Positions 7,362 to 17,485 are shown, numbered from the stretch's first letter. The stretch: 52,631 nucleotides of DNA from TMED27 sp045106175 (GCA_045106175.1 JBGCEF010000045.1:1-52631); one strand, 5' to 3'. Numbers and translations: made by a program. Notes: generated by a model not told the origin, from the sequence alone.

Positions 7362-8990
7362 ATGACACAGACAGATATAAACCAAGACATCGCCAACCAA
7401 TCGCGTGCATGGCCTTTCGAAGAGGCCAAAGCCGTAATCAAACGCCTACGTGCTATGAACAAAGGTGAAATTAAACCAAATAATAAAGGCTATGTTCTTT
7501 TTGAAACAGGCTATGGCCCCTCAAGCCTACCGCATATCGGAACATTCGGCGAAGTTGCCCGCACAACAATGGTTATGCGTGCCTTCCAACGTTTAGCGCC
7601 AGATATTCCAACAAAACTCATATGCTTCTCCGATGACATGGATGGTTTCCGAAAAGTGCCCTCAAATGTCCCAAATCAAGAGATGCTAGCGGAAAATTTA
7701 CACTTACCACTCACAAAGGTCCCAAACCCATTCGACAGCGACCATGAGAGCTACGCACACCATAACAACGCAGCCTTAAGAGCCTTCCTCGACAGCTTTG
7801 GCTTCGATTACAAATTCTACAGCGCCACAGAATGCTACAAAAATGGTAAATTCAACGAAACACTTCTTCTGATGCTCGAAAAACATGAAGACATCAAAGC
7901 CGCCGTTCTGCCTATCCTAGGTGAAGAGCGCGCAGCCACATACTCACCATTTTTGCCGATCTCACCAAAAACAGGCCGCGTTCTTCAGGTCCCTATTCTA
8001 GAAACGAACATTGATGAAGGCACAGTTACATTCGAAGACGAAGACGGCGAAAAAACAACAATCCCCGTGACTGACGGCAACGTAAAAGCACAATGGCGTG
8101 CCGATTGGGCTTTACGCTGGTTCGCACTTGATGTCGATTACGAAATGGCAGGTAAAGACCTCGTCTCCTCTGCTGATATCTCAGCAAAGATCGTACAAAT
8201 ACTAGGCAGCCGCCCCGCCGCAGGATTCCGTTATGAACTCTTCCTCGATGAGGAAGGCAAAAAGATATCAAAATCAAAAGGCAACGGCCTAACAATGGAA
8301 GAATGGTTAACATATGCGCCGCATGAAAGCCTTGCCTATTATATGTATCAACGACCAACCACAGCGAAAAAACTCTATTTCGATATCATCCCAAAGGCCG
8401 TGGATGAATATATTCAATTTGTGAACAAACTGCCCGAACAAGAACCGAAGCAGAAATTGGAAAATCCTGCTTGGTATATGCACAATGGACAAATCCCTAA
8501 CAGCCAGCACACGCCCATTTCATTTGCCCTGCTTTTGAACTTGGTGAATGCCGCAAACACAGAAGACCCCGAAGTTTTATGGGGATTCATCAATCAATAC
8601 GCCCCCGATGCAACCCCCGAAAGCGCCCCTTTCTTGGATCGTTTAGTCGGTTATGCCATTCGTTATTATAAAGATTTTGTCCTACCTGAAAAAACATACC
8701 GCACCCCCGATAGCCGCGAAAGAGCAGCACTTAATGCCCTCGCGGACAAACTTGCAACGATGGAAAGCGGCTTAGAAGCAGAAGATTACATGACAGAAGT
8801 CTTTAGCGCAGGCAAAGACAACGGATACGAAAAAGATGAACTTCGTGAGTGGTTTAAAGCAATTTATGAAGTCTGCTTGGGACAATCCCAAGGCCCCAGA
8901 TTCGGAAGCTTCATCCAACTCTACGGTGTCAAAGACACTGCCGCCCTTATCCGTGATGCCTTAGAAGGAAAATTCTCTCAAGCGGCCTAA
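7362..8990 (+). CDS. lysK: Lysyl-tRNA synthetase, class I
   Basis: 542 residues. Charges tRNA-Lys with lysine in the cytoplasm. It is a class I (Rossmann-fold) enzyme, the archaeal type also used by alphaproteobacteria and spirochaetes, and not the class II LysS of most bacteria. The HIGH-type motif is PHIG (57-60) and the KMSKS-type motif is KISKS (301-305). The length is normal for the family. I chose ATG 7362 (MTQTDINQD), since the frame upstream has no family-like sequence. No strong Shine-Dalgarno is visible. It is monocistronic. Whether a class II LysS exists elsewhere cannot be seen here. Confidence 0.95.
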   Translation: MTQTDINQDIANQSRAWPFEEAKAVIKRLRAMNKGEIKPNNKGYVLFETGYGPSSLPHIGTFGEVARTTMVMRAFQRLAPDIPTKLICFSDDMDGFRKVPSNVPNQEMLAENLHLPLTKVPNPFDSDHESYAHHNNAALRAFLDSFGFDYKFYSATECYKNGKFNETLLLMLEKHEDIKAAVLPILGEERAATYSPFLPISPKTGRVLQVPILETNIDEGTVTFEDEDGEKTTIPVTDGNVKAQWRADWALRWFALDVDYEMAGKDLVSSADISAKIVQILGSRPAAGFRYELFLDEEGKKISKSKGNGLTMEEWLTYAPHESLAYYMYQRPTTAKKLYFDIIPKAVDEYIQFVNKLPEQEPKQKLENPAWYMHNGQIPNSQHTPISFALLLNLVNAANTEDPEVLWGFINQYAPDATPESAPFLDRLVGYAIRYYKDFVLPEKTYRTPDSRERAALNALADKLATMESGLEAEDYMTEVFSAGKDNGYEKDELREWFKAIYEVCLGQSQGPRFGSFIQLYGVKDTAALIRDALEGKFSQAA

Positions 8991-9012
8991 AATAGAAACT
9001 TATATAAAAACC

Positions 9013-9028
9013 ACATAAAATTTTATGT
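9013..9028. promoter_or_regulatory. Perfect 16-bp AT-rich palindrome
   Basis: ACATAAAATTTTATGT lies 22 nt after the lysK stop and about 70 nt before the next gene. There is no T run after it, so it is a poor terminator. It could be an operator for the downstream gene. Palindromes of this kind arise by chance in AT-rich DNA, so support is weak. Confidence 0.25.
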
Positions 9029-9096
9029 AAATTTAAACTAAATTAACATTTATTAGATATCATGAAACTATAGGGTATTTTCTCATAGGTGTTGAT

Positions 9097-9606
9097 GTGC
9101 TTGAGTTACAGACATTACAAACAAGTCCGAAAAAGATTCTCAATAAGTTAAAAGACTTTGAGAGCTTTTGCCTTGGCACAATAAATCTATCCCCCGAAGA
9201 ATTTAAAAATCTAAATATGGAACTTAGTATTGGCGCGGTCTTTCACATCGGCAAACGACGTTTCTTAAAAGATGAAGACGGTAAGCATCTCCTTTGGACA
9301 GGTCTGGATAAACGTGAATATGATCTTGGCCCAATCCACAAACTCAACATCTTCAGAACAGGCCCCGGTTTTCACCGTGGCTCAACCATGTCTCTTGGCA
9401 ATGATCTGGTCAAAAAGAACGATGTCATGGAAATACCAGGGCTAAAAAAACAAGTCAGCATTGTAACTTTAAACAACGGCAGTGTCGGCATTGGCCCAAA
9501 TTATAAAATAGCCCTAAGAAATGCCGCGATTAAAAGCCAGTTAAAAAACGCATTTAAATTCGCAAATCCACCCGACGCATGGAAAGAACACTACGGCAAC
9601 GCCTAG
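9097..9606 (+). CDS. Hypothetical soluble protein
   Basis: 169 residues, no signal peptide or membrane segment. The start is GTG at 9097 with TAGGTG just upstream. The N-terminal third is helical and charged, the middle has a beta-rich region (LSIGAVFHIGKRRFL, WTGLDKREYDLGPI), and the C-terminus contains VSIVTLNNGSVGIGPNYKIALRNA. No family recognised. It is convergent with the nitroreductase and their stops overlap by 4 nt. Confidence 0.65.
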   Translation: MLELQTLQTSPKKILNKLKDFESFCLGTINLSPEEFKNLNMELSIGAVFHIGKRRFLKDEDGKHLLWTGLDKREYDLGPIHKLNIFRTGPGFHRGSTMSLGNDLVKKNDVMEIPGLKKQVSIVTLNNGSVGIGPNYKIALRNAAIKSQLKNAFKFANPPDAWKEHYGNA

Positions 9607-10280
9607 TCGTAAATCTTCAGCAAATCAAAGCCTGCATCGGGGAAACCCAATTTTTCAACATCATAACAATCACCCTTTGCAAGCGGCACACGTCTACGCC
9701 AATATGTAACGACCTGCTCAAGGTCAGGGCGATCCCTATCCGCCTGAACTTCGCTAGCCTTACCAATATAGAAAAAACCAACAACATGATCACGATGATC
9801 CATCCCCAACTGTGCTTTCACACCCTCATGATATGCATACCATTCACTGACCCATTGCACACCAAACCCTAACGCATGCGCAGCCAATGATAAATTCTGC
9901 CCTGCTGCACCCGCTGATAAAATCTGCTCCCATATAGGCTTCTTTCCTTTTCGCACACGCGATACAAGCGCAATGACAACAGGCGCACGCATAAAACGGT
10001 GACGCTCTGCCTCAATCTTATCTTCCCGAGCATCAGGATGATCTTTAATATACGCATCTGCAAGAATATCCCCCACATCTCGGCGTGCATCTCCCTCAAA
10101 CACCAAACAATACCATGGACACATCTTACCATGATCAGGCACCCGCAAAGCCGCCGTTAAAATGCTTTCAATCTGCGCAGCAGAAGGACCCGACCCAGAT
10201 AAATGATCAATCTTTGCGCTACGACGTCTTAATAAATAATCCAAAACGTTCGGATCATCTTTGCCTGTTATAACTTCCAT
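9603..10280 (-). CDS. Nitroreductase-family flavoprotein
   Basis: 225 residues. The N-terminal signature YLLRRRSAKIDHLSG and the later AAGQNLSLAAHALGFG are the FMN-binding parts of the nitroreductase family; the short length and the helical C-terminus resemble the YdjA subgroup. Such enzymes use NAD(P)H and FMN to reduce nitro, quinone or other acceptors in the cytoplasm. The physiological substrate is unknown. It is divergent from the MscS-like channel gene. Confidence 0.85.
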   Translation of the reverse strand: MEVITGKDDPNVLDYLLRRRSAKIDHLSGSGPSAAQIESILTAALRVPDHGKMCPWYCLVFEGDARRDVGDILADAYIKDHPDAREDKIEAERHRFMRAPVVIALVSRVRKGKKPIWEQILSAGAAGQNLSLAAHALGFGVQWVSEWYAYHEGVKAQLGMDHRDHVVGFFYIGKASEVQADRDRPDLEQVVTYWRRRVPLAKGDCYDVEKLGFPDAGFDLLKIYD

Positions 10281-10331
10281 GCTATATCCCTAAAAAGTTT
10301 AAAGACGACATTAAACGGGATAAGTGATTGA

Positions 10332-11471
10332 ATGAAGCAGAATATGGAAGAATTAAAGACCTTAGTCATCGATGTGTGGAATAACGGTTTCATGGGCGTT
10401 GATATTGGACAAATCATTATTGCAGCCCTGATTTTCTTTGCTTTCCTTCTGGTGCGCGGAATCTTCGGTCGCTACGTCCTCAGCCGCCTACAAAAATGGG
10501 CGTCTAAAACAACAACAAAAATCGATGATAAAATTGTCGATGCTTTAATTCCTCCGATTAAGTTTATACCAATAATTCTAGGTATTTTCTTCGCTGCCCA
10601 ATATATGAACCTGAATGAAGCCGCATCAACATTTGTATTGAATATTGAACGCTCACTTATTGTATTCACAATATTCTGGGCCCTGCACCGATCATTAGAA
10701 CCATTAAGCCACGGCCTGAAAAAATTAGAAAAAGTATTAACGCGCGCTATGATGACGTGGATTTTCAAAACCATGAAAGTTTTGGTGGTCTTCATCGGCG
10801 CTGCCATTATTCTAGAAATCTGGGGAATTGCTGTTGGACCGCTTCTTGCTGGTCTTGGTTTATTTGGTGCTGCCGTTGCTCTGGGCGCACAAGATCTCTT
10901 TAAGAACCTCATTGGCGGCATTACTATTTTAGCCGAAAAACGTTTTCATCCCGGCGAATGGATCTTTGTCGATGGCGTGGTCGAAGGCGTGGTCGAAGAA
11001 ATCGGCTTCCGTTCAACCCGCATCAGACGCTTTGATAAAGCCCCCGTCCATGTTCCAAATTCAAACCTGTCCGACACCGTCGTTACAAACTTTAGCCGCA
11101 TGACACATCGCCGCATCAAATGGGCCATTGGCGTAGAATACAGCGCAACCATCGAACAACTTCAAATCATTCGCGATGAAATCATGAACCACATCATCGA
11201 AAATAAAGACTTTGCTAACCCCGAAGATGTCAGCACTTTCGTTCGCGTCGATAGCTTCAACGCTAGCTCAATCGACTTCCTCGTATATTGCTTCACAAAA
11301 ACAACAAATTGGGGAGAATGGCTTAAGATCAAAGAAGACTTTGCAATGACAATTAAAGAAATTGTCGAGGAAAAAGCCAGCAGCGCCTTCGCCTTCCCAT
11401 CTCAAAGCATCTATATCGAAAATCTTCCTGGTGAAAAGGCAGAAGTGTTTATGCCACCTAAAGGAAAATAA
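10332..11471 (+). CDS. MscS-family mechanosensitive ion channel
   Basis: 379 residues. There are four or five membrane segments in the first 190 residues, and the pore helix is visible as PLLAGLGLFGAAVALGAQD followed by LFKNLIGG. After it comes the beta domain with the motif AEKRFHPGEWI and the DGVVEGVVEEIGFRSTRIR strand pair that are standard in MscS. The channel opens under membrane tension and releases solutes in osmotic downshock. A second in-frame ATG (10344) is also possible as the start. It is divergent from the nitroreductase and convergent with the small gene at 11474-11719. Confidence 0.92.
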   Translation: MKQNMEELKTLVIDVWNNGFMGVDIGQIIIAALIFFAFLLVRGIFGRYVLSRLQKWASKTTTKIDDKIVDALIPPIKFIPIILGIFFAAQYMNLNEAASTFVLNIERSLIVFTIFWALHRSLEPLSHGLKKLEKVLTRAMMTWIFKTMKVLVVFIGAAIILEIWGIAVGPLLAGLGLFGAAVALGAQDLFKNLIGGITILAEKRFHPGEWIFVDGVVEGVVEEIGFRSTRIRRFDKAPVHVPNSNLSDTVVTNFSRMTHRRIKWAIGVEYSATIEQLQIIRDEIMNHIIENKDFANPEDVSTFVRVDSFNASSIDFLVYCFTKTTNWGEWLKIKEDFAMTIKEIVEEKASSAFAFPSQSIYIENLPGEKAEVFMPPKGK

Positions 11472-11473
11472 AA

Positions 11474-11719
11474 TCACCAATCAAATGTTACATATTCAAA
11501 AGATCGATCATCCACGTCCGCTCCATTCAACCTTAAAGCTTGCTTAGCCGATATAATACTCTGCAACACTGCGGCCTGATCAGGATTAAAACCAGCTTCC
11601 ATTGCGAAAGCCTCTAAAGTGATCAAATCGTCAATAGCACGCTCACGAACAACTTCCGCATCATCCATAGAATGCGCAACTAAAGCTGCAATTTCGCCAA
11701 ACCGTGCCATAAACGACAT
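11474..11719 (-). CDS. Small hypothetical protein (81 residues)
   Basis: An all-helical, acidic small protein without signal peptide. Hydrophobic spacing such as MARFGEIAALVAHSM and DDLITLEAFAMEAGF suggests a helical bundle. ATG 11719 is used; ATG 11710 is an alternative. There is no clear Shine-Dalgarno. Codon choice and amino-acid composition look like a real gene, but no family is recognised. It lies between the convergent mscS-like gene and the divergent helicase gene. Confidence 0.55.
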   Translation of the reverse strand: MSFMARFGEIAALVAHSMDDAEVVRERAIDDLITLEAFAMEAGFNPDQAAVLQSIISAKQALRLNGADVDDRSFEYVTFDW

Positions 11720-11825
11720 TAAATATACTTTCTAAAATAATCTTATTGAAAACAATAATAAAGAATCCCAAGAACAAGTGCAATTTTTACCTGTGATGCA
11801 CGCATTCTATCGCTAAACTAGAGAT

Positions 11826-14594
11826 ATGATTCCTGAAACAACGCAATCACAAAACACCATTAAATTACCCAACATCCCCGCCCTTTGCCTAAATGCAAAA
11901 TCGGCGCATCTTCTCACTACTGAAGGCGAGCTAAAAACACTACCCCACGCACAAATCACCACCCTGCTCCATAAACAACCCGTGCTTGTGTGTCACGCGC
12001 CATATATCCGTGGTCGCTTAGGACAAGACGCTGACTTTTTCCCCTTCGATCTTTTAGAACTCTTTGCATTCATCCACCCCGGGCAATTTGCAACACCGAC
12101 CATCAATGGCCTCTGCAAATCACTCGGCCTAGCCGAACCCCAATCCCGCGAAGACGCGCCAATGGCGATGATCGACATCACTCGCGCCCTTTTAAGCGAC
12201 CTTCAATCCGATCCACATAGCGCAAAAGCAGATCCAATAAAAATCGCTGAAATCATGGGCCTTAACGGTAATGGCTGGGCATGGACACCTTTCATCTGCG
12301 CCGCATTAGGCAAAGAATACGACCCCAAGGCCCCTATTCACGCAAAAGACGGGTTTAACGTCTGGAAAAACCTCCCCGAATGGAGCGATGACGCACCCGC
12401 CCCACCACCATCACACCATCCTGTTACTCACGACGAAGCCCGCGAACGCTTGCAAAAATTACTAGGCCATAACGCAGAAAATCGCCAAGCCCAAATTGAA
12501 TTCGCTGCGAACATCACAAATGCCTTCACACCAAAACAAGACGTCGACGCCCCGCATATCGTCTTGGCAGAAGCCGGAACAGGCGTCGGAAAAACTCTCG
12601 GATACCTCGCCCCCGCAAGCGTATGGGCAGAAAAAAACGAAGGCAGTGTCTGGGTCTCCACTTACACCAAAAATCTACAACGCCAAATCGATCAGGAATT
12701 AGATCGCCTCTATCCCAGCCAACAAATAAAAGACGCCCATATTGCCACCCGCAAAGGTCGCGAAAACTACCTCTGTCTCCTCAACCTTCAAGAAACAGCA
12801 AACGGCGCGACGCTTGCCAAACACACACAAACCGCAACGGCAATCGGCATAATGGCCCGATGGACCGCCGCAACCAAAGACGGCGACTTAACGGGTGGTC
12901 AATATCCCGGCTGGCTAACAAGCATACTAGGCTACGCCAATTCCACCGGATTATCTGATCGCCGCGGTGAATGCGTCTATTCGGCATGTGATCATTATTC
13001 AAAATGCTTTGTCGAACATTCTGTCCGCAAAGCCAAAAACGCGCGTATTGTCATTGCCAACCACGCCATCGTTATGATCAACGCCGCTATGAACGGCGCC
13101 GATGATGAAATGCCTAACCGCTATATCTTTGACGAAGGCCACCACCTCTTTGATGCTGCCGACAGCGCCTATGCCGCGCACCTCACTGCACGCGAAACCC
13201 GCGACCTAAGACGCTGGCTTTTGGGTAATGAAGGCGGCAGGCGAAGCTCACGCGCACGTGGCCTGAAAAAGAGAGCAGAAGATCTCGCCGAAGGCATGCA
13301 AGACGCTGAAGAAGCCCTAAGCAAAGTTTTATCAGCCGCAGAATGCCTTCCAAAAGACCAATGGACAAGACGATTAAGAGACGCCCAACCAAGTGGCCCA
13401 ACTGAACATTTCCTACATGAAATCTACAATCAAGTCTTCGCACGTAGCAACGGCCGCAACGGCCCATATTCTCTAGAAACCGAAGTATTCCCAGTATCGC
13501 AAAACGTTGCCGAAACCGCTTCAAAATTAAAATACGCTCTTATTCAAATTCAAAAACCAATGAATGATCTCGCCAATATCTTTCACAAAAAACTCACCGA
13601 CGATCATGACGGCCTATTAGACTCCGACACACGCAAACGTTTAGAAGCCGTCGGAAAATCATTGGAACGCCGCGCCTCATTAACGCTTGGCGCATGGATC
13701 GATATGCTAGAAAACCTCAACAAAGGCCAAAAACATAATGAATTTGTTGATTGGCTAGAAATTGAACGCATCGATGGCAAAGCAATCGATGTCGGCTATT
13801 ACCGCCACCATACAGACCCCATGAAACCATTCGCCGCATCCATGGCCCCGCACCTGCATGGCATGACAATCACCTCCGCAACTTTACGCGACAGTGATGA
13901 CTGGCAAAGCGCCCGCATCCGAAGCGGCGCACATTACCTCTCCCCTGCTTCGCATGATGTAAGCTTCGAATCCCCTTTCGATTATTCCAAACAAACTAAA
14001 ATCTTTATCATCAATGATGTCCGTAAAGATGACCTCCAACAGGTCGCAAGCGCGTACCAAGCTTTATTCACCGCAAGTAACGGCTCTGCTCTCGGGCTGT
14101 TTACTGCTATCTCACGCCTGCGCAGCGTCCATCATGCCATCGCCGCTAATTTAGAAGAAAAAGCAATCCCTCTTTACGCTCAACATGTCGATGAAATCGA
14201 CACTGGAACGCTGGTCGACATGTTCCGCGAAGACACGCAATCTTGCCTGCTTGGGACCGATGCCATCCGCGACGGTGTCGATGTCCCCGGAGAATCCTTA
14301 AAACTAATCGCCTTCGATCGTGTGCCATGGCCACGCCCAACCATCCTTCACAAAGCAAGACGTAATGCCTTCATCGAGATGCTTGGCAGCGCGCGCGCCT
14401 ATGATGAAATGATCACTCGCCTTAAGCTTAAACAGGCCTTTGGCCGCCTGATACGGCGTGCTGACGACAAGGGCGTCTTCGTTATGATGGACCCCATGCT
14501 CCCCACTCGCCTCCAAGACGCATTCCCAAAAGATGTGGAGATCATAAAAACCGGCCTAAGCGACGTCGTACAAGAGATAAAGAATTTTTTATGA
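11826..14594 (+). CDS. DinG/XPD-type ATP-dependent DNA helicase with degenerate N-terminal exonuclease-like domain
   Basis: 922 residues. Superfamily 2 helicase: Walker A GTGVGKT (251-257), DEAH-box DEGH (436-439), and the C-terminal motif VI region FGRLIRRADD. Four cysteines, C317, C383, C388 and C394, lie between Walker A and DEGH where DinG and XPD carry their 4Fe-4S cluster. The first 200 residues align by pattern with the DnaQ-like domain of Gram-positive DinG proteins (CHAPYIRGRL, PFDLLELFAFIHPG, INGLCKSLGL), but the catalytic acids are not where expected, so it is probably inactive (inference). DinG-type helicases unwind 5'-3' and act on R-loops or stalled forks. Confidence 0.88.
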   Translation: MIPETTQSQNTIKLPNIPALCLNAKSAHLLTTEGELKTLPHAQITTLLHKQPVLVCHAPYIRGRLGQDADFFPFDLLELFAFIHPGQFATPTINGLCKSLGLAEPQSREDAPMAMIDITRALLSDLQSDPHSAKADPIKIAEIMGLNGNGWAWTPFICAALGKEYDPKAPIHAKDGFNVWKNLPEWSDDAPAPPPSHHPVTHDEARERLQKLLGHNAENRQAQIEFAANITNAFTPKQDVDAPHIVLAEAGTGVGKTLGYLAPASVWAEKNEGSVWVSTYTKNLQRQIDQELDRLYPSQQIKDAHIATRKGRENYLCLLNLQETANGATLAKHTQTATAIGIMARWTAATKDGDLTGGQYPGWLTSILGYANSTGLSDRRGECVYSACDHYSKCFVEHSVRKAKNARIVIANHAIVMINAAMNGADDEMPNRYIFDEGHHLFDAADSAYAAHLTARETRDLRRWLLGNEGGRRSSRARGLKKRAEDLAEGMQDAEEALSKVLSAAECLPKDQWTRRLRDAQPSGPTEHFLHEIYNQVFARSNGRNGPYSLETEVFPVSQNVAETASKLKYALIQIQKPMNDLANIFHKKLTDDHDGLLDSDTRKRLEAVGKSLERRASLTLGAWIDMLENLNKGQKHNEFVDWLEIERIDGKAIDVGYYRHHTDPMKPFAASMAPHLHGMTITSATLRDSDDWQSARIRSGAHYLSPASHDVSFESPFDYSKQTKIFIINDVRKDDLQQVASAYQALFTASNGSALGLFTAISRLRSVHHAIAANLEEKAIPLYAQHVDEIDTGTLVDMFREDTQSCLLGTDAIRDGVDVPGESLKLIAFDRVPWPRPTILHKARRNAFIEMLGSARAYDEMITRLKLKQAFGRLIRRADDKGVFVMMDPMLPTRLQDAFPKDVEIIKTGLSDVVQEIKNFL

Positions 14595-14613
14595 CTTTCG
14601 CATAAAATATGCT

Positions 14614-16035
14614 ATGTCAATTCATATGAAGCCATTTGTTGTTGAATTGAAAGAGCAGAACCCCCTCGCCGTTTTCGCTGCGGTTGAGCATTTGCCCTAC
14701 TCGATTTTATTCGATAGTGCCGATTTAAAACATAAAGACGCCCGCTATTCCTTTATCGTCTCACATCCAATCGAAACCATTGAAACAAAGAACGGCACTT
14801 CGACGCTGACGAATTGGGATGAACAAACAACACAAGAATGCGATCCGTTCGACATTTTAACAAAACGCATGAAACATTGGCGCGACAAGGTCGAAAGCGC
14901 TCGCGGCCTGCCTCCCTTCCAAGGCGGCGCAGCAGGGCTGTTTAGCTATGATTTGGGCCGCTCTATCGAAGACGTTCCAGCCATTGCAAAAGATAACAAA
15001 GCCATGCCCGATATGGCTGTTGGCATATATGATACTGTTATTGCATTTGATCATGACAAAAAACAAAGCTGGATCATCACACACGCCAATGATTACCAAA
15101 CCGCAAAACGCAAACAAGACTATATCCTTAGCATCGTCGAAGGCATAGAAGAGCCGCAACCCGAAACCGACATAACAATCGACTGGCATGCAAACTTTAG
15201 CCGCCATGACTATGAACAAAGAATTAGAAAAACAATCGACTATATTAAGGCCGGCGATATTTTCCAAGCCAACATCGCCCAACGCTTTGACGCCAAACTC
15301 CCCGAAGATTTCAACCCGTTTGAACATTACTTACGTCTACGACAAATTAACGCGGCACCATTCGCATGCTATATGAATACAGGCAACACCAAAATATCAT
15401 CCGCTTCACCCGAACGCTTTTTATCCTCTCGTCAAGGTAGGGTATTTACACAACCTATAAAAGGTACACGACCCGTCTCACAAGATCAGGAAATCGACGA
15501 AGCCGCGCGAAAAGACCTCCTGCATAGTGAAAAAGACAAAGCCGAAAACACCATGATTGTGGATCTCTTACGCAACGATTTATCAAAAGTCTGCAAAACC
15601 GACAGCGTAGAAGTCAGTGATCTATGCGCACTTGAAACTTTCGCTTCTGTCCACCACCTCGTCTCCACAATCCGCGCGGAGCTCAAAGAAGATAAAACAC
15701 CGGTAGACCTTCTAAAAGCATGCTTCCCCGGCGGATCCATAACGGGTGCGCCAAAAATTCGCGCCATGGAAATTATTGAAGAATTAGAACCCTCTCGCCG
15801 TGGCCCCTATTGCGGATCAATCGGCTATATCGGCTTTGACGGCACAATGGATACAAATATCCTTATCCGGACACTCGTCTATGAAGGCAACACAGTATCC
15901 CTCCAAAGCGGTGGCGGCATTGTGGTCGACTCAGATCCATCCGATGAATACCAAGAAACCCTAGATAAAGCCCGCGCAATGTTCAAAAGCTTCGAAAACA
16001 ATGAAGAAGATGACGCAATACCACTAGCGGGATAA
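14614..16035 (+). CDS. pabB: Aminodeoxychorismate synthase component I
   Basis: 473 residues. Adds ammonia to chorismate to make 4-amino-4-deoxychorismate, in the p-aminobenzoate branch of folate synthesis. The chorismate-binding domain is complete: GDIFQANIAQRF, LLRNDLSKVC, CFPGGSITGAPK and RRGPYCGSIGYI. The motif PIKGT, with lysine instead of the alanine found in anthranilate synthase TrpE, is the accepted mark of PabB and decides the call. A second ATG at 14626 is an alternative start. It is the first gene of pabB-pabA-pabC, 23 nt upstream of pabA. Confidence 0.93.
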   Translation: MSIHMKPFVVELKEQNPLAVFAAVEHLPYSILFDSADLKHKDARYSFIVSHPIETIETKNGTSTLTNWDEQTTQECDPFDILTKRMKHWRDKVESARGLPPFQGGAAGLFSYDLGRSIEDVPAIAKDNKAMPDMAVGIYDTVIAFDHDKKQSWIITHANDYQTAKRKQDYILSIVEGIEEPQPETDITIDWHANFSRHDYEQRIRKTIDYIKAGDIFQANIAQRFDAKLPEDFNPFEHYLRLRQINAAPFACYMNTGNTKISSASPERFLSSRQGRVFTQPIKGTRPVSQDQEIDEAARKDLLHSEKDKAENTMIVDLLRNDLSKVCKTDSVEVSDLCALETFASVHHLVSTIRAELKEDKTPVDLLKACFPGGSITGAPKIRAMEIIEELEPSRRGPYCGSIGYIGFDGTMDTNILIRTLVYEGNTVSLQSGGGIVVDSDPSDEYQETLDKARAMFKSFENNEEDDAIPLAG

Positions 16036-16058
16036 CCGCATTCATGCTTATCTAAACC

Positions 16059-16649
16059 ATGTTTTTGATGATCGATAATTACGATTCTTTCGTTCACAAC
16101 CTCGCACGATATTTTGAGCAATGCGATGCCCCTTGTGCGATCCATCGTAACGACCAAATAACAATCAGTGACATCAAAGATATCGAACCCGAAGCTATTA
16201 TCCTCTCCCCCGGGCCGTGCACTCCCGAAGAAGCGGGGATTTGCATCGAAGCTATAAAAGAATTTGGTAAAACCACCCCAATATTAGGAGTATGCCTTGG
16301 CCACCAAGCCATTTGCGATGCATATGGTGGACAAACAAAACAAAGCGACGCACCGATACACGGCAAAAGTTCAACCATCAATCACAACAAAAAAGGCATC
16401 TTCAAAAACATACCAACACCACTCAATGTTGGTCGTTATCACTCTTTGATCTGTGAATTAGAAGATGAAACCGTTCTCGAAAAAACCGCCACATTAGACG
16501 ATCAAACAATCATGGGTATTGTGCATAAAACGCATCCTGTGTATGGCGTACAATTTCACCCTGAATCTATTTTAACGCAGCATGGCCTAGATATCATTCA
16601 AAATTTCGTAGACATTGCCACGACATGGAATAAGGCAAAGGCCGCATAA
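16059..16649 (+). CDS. pabA: Aminodeoxychorismate synthase component II, glutamine amidotransferase
   Basis: 196 residues, a class I amidotransferase that takes ammonia from glutamine for PabB. The catalytic triad is in place: Cys79 in GVCLGHQ and His167/Glu169 in VQFHPES. The oxyanion region SPGPCTPEEAG is also present. PabA and TrpG are hard to tell apart, and some bacteria use one protein for both; its place between pabB and pabC favours PabA. Its stop TAA overlaps the pabC ATG by one base, so the two are translationally coupled. Confidence 0.92.
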   Translation: MFLMIDNYDSFVHNLARYFEQCDAPCAIHRNDQITISDIKDIEPEAIILSPGPCTPEEAGICIEAIKEFGKTTPILGVCLGHQAICDAYGGQTKQSDAPIHGKSSTINHNKKGIFKNIPTPLNVGRYHSLICELEDETVLEKTATLDDQTIMGIVHKTHPVYGVQFHPESILTQHGLDIIQNFVDIATTWNKAKAA

Positions 16650-17485
16650 TGATCAAAAAATGGCTATCAAAATATAACGATAAAACATTCGCCTTCAACG
16701 ATCGCATACGATTGGGTGACGGTGTATTTGATACTATGCTAGTCATTGTTGAAAAAGATCAACACACGCACAAAACACAAAATATTCTTCCTGATCTACA
16801 TTTTGCACGTCTTTTGCAAAACGCAAAAGCCATTGGCATATCAGAAATCGATCTTCCGTCAGTAGAAGAATTAGAAAAAAGAATGATAGCACTGGAAAGA
16901 AAAACAATATTAAAAACAGGACGCTACGCCTTAAACACGGTGATCACACGCGGCATTGCCAAACGCGGCTTGGCTCCACCCGACACATGCACACCAACAA
17001 TAGAAATGCGCATCACCCCATGCCCCAATACTTTCCCCGACATTTACGCAATCATCAGCCGCACCGTTAAACGCAACGAAGGCTCACCCCTATCACAAAT
17101 CAAATCCTGTAATTACGGCGACAATATCCTTAGCTTAATTGAAGCAAAATCAAAAGACGCCAACGAAGCCATCCTTCTCAACAACAAAGGCGATGTTACT
17201 TGCGCAAGCGCAGGCAATATTTTTTGCTGCATTAATGATCAACTCGTAACCCCCCCTCTATCTGATGGCGTCATGAATGGCATTACACGAAAACTAATCA
17301 TAGAAAAATATAACGCGATTGAACGCAGCATAAATGAAACCGACCTAAAAAATGCTGCAGGGATTTATATCAGCAATTCAATAAAAGGCACAGTGCCTAT
17401 AACATCTCTAGAGGACGAGACATTACCCAAACCAAAACTTAAAATTGATAAGGACTTTCATATTCAATGGCATTCGAAACACTAA
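16649..17485 (+). CDS. pabC: Aminodeoxychorismate lyase (class IV PLP enzyme)
   Basis: 278 residues. Splits 4-amino-4-deoxychorismate into p-aminobenzoate and pyruvate. The fold type IV signature RLGDGVFDTM (21-30), the PLP lysine in QIKSCNYGDN (Lys152) and the later SAGNIF motif are visible. The family includes branched-chain and D-amino-acid aminotransferases, and the assignment as PabC relies on the operon. It completes the p-aminobenzoate set in one operon. Its last 19 nt overlap the next gene. Confidence 0.88.
   Translation: MIKKWLSKYNDKTFAFNDRIRLGDGVFDTMLVIVEKDQHTHKTQNILPDLHFARLLQNAKAIGISEIDLPSVEELEKRMIALERKTILKTGRYALNTVITRGIAKRGLAPPDTCTPTIEMRITPCPNTFPDIYAIISRTVKRNEGSPLSQIKSCNYGDNILSLIEAKSKDANEAILLNNKGDVTCASAGNIFCCINDQLVTPPLSDGVMNGITRKLIIEKYNAIERSINETDLKNAAGIYISNSIKGTVPITSLEDETLPKPKLKIDKDFHIQWHSKH

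Noticed and set aside
16059..16649. Anthranilate synthase TrpG instead of PabA
   Set aside because: PabB carries the PIKGT lysine and pabC follows at once; no trp gene nearby.
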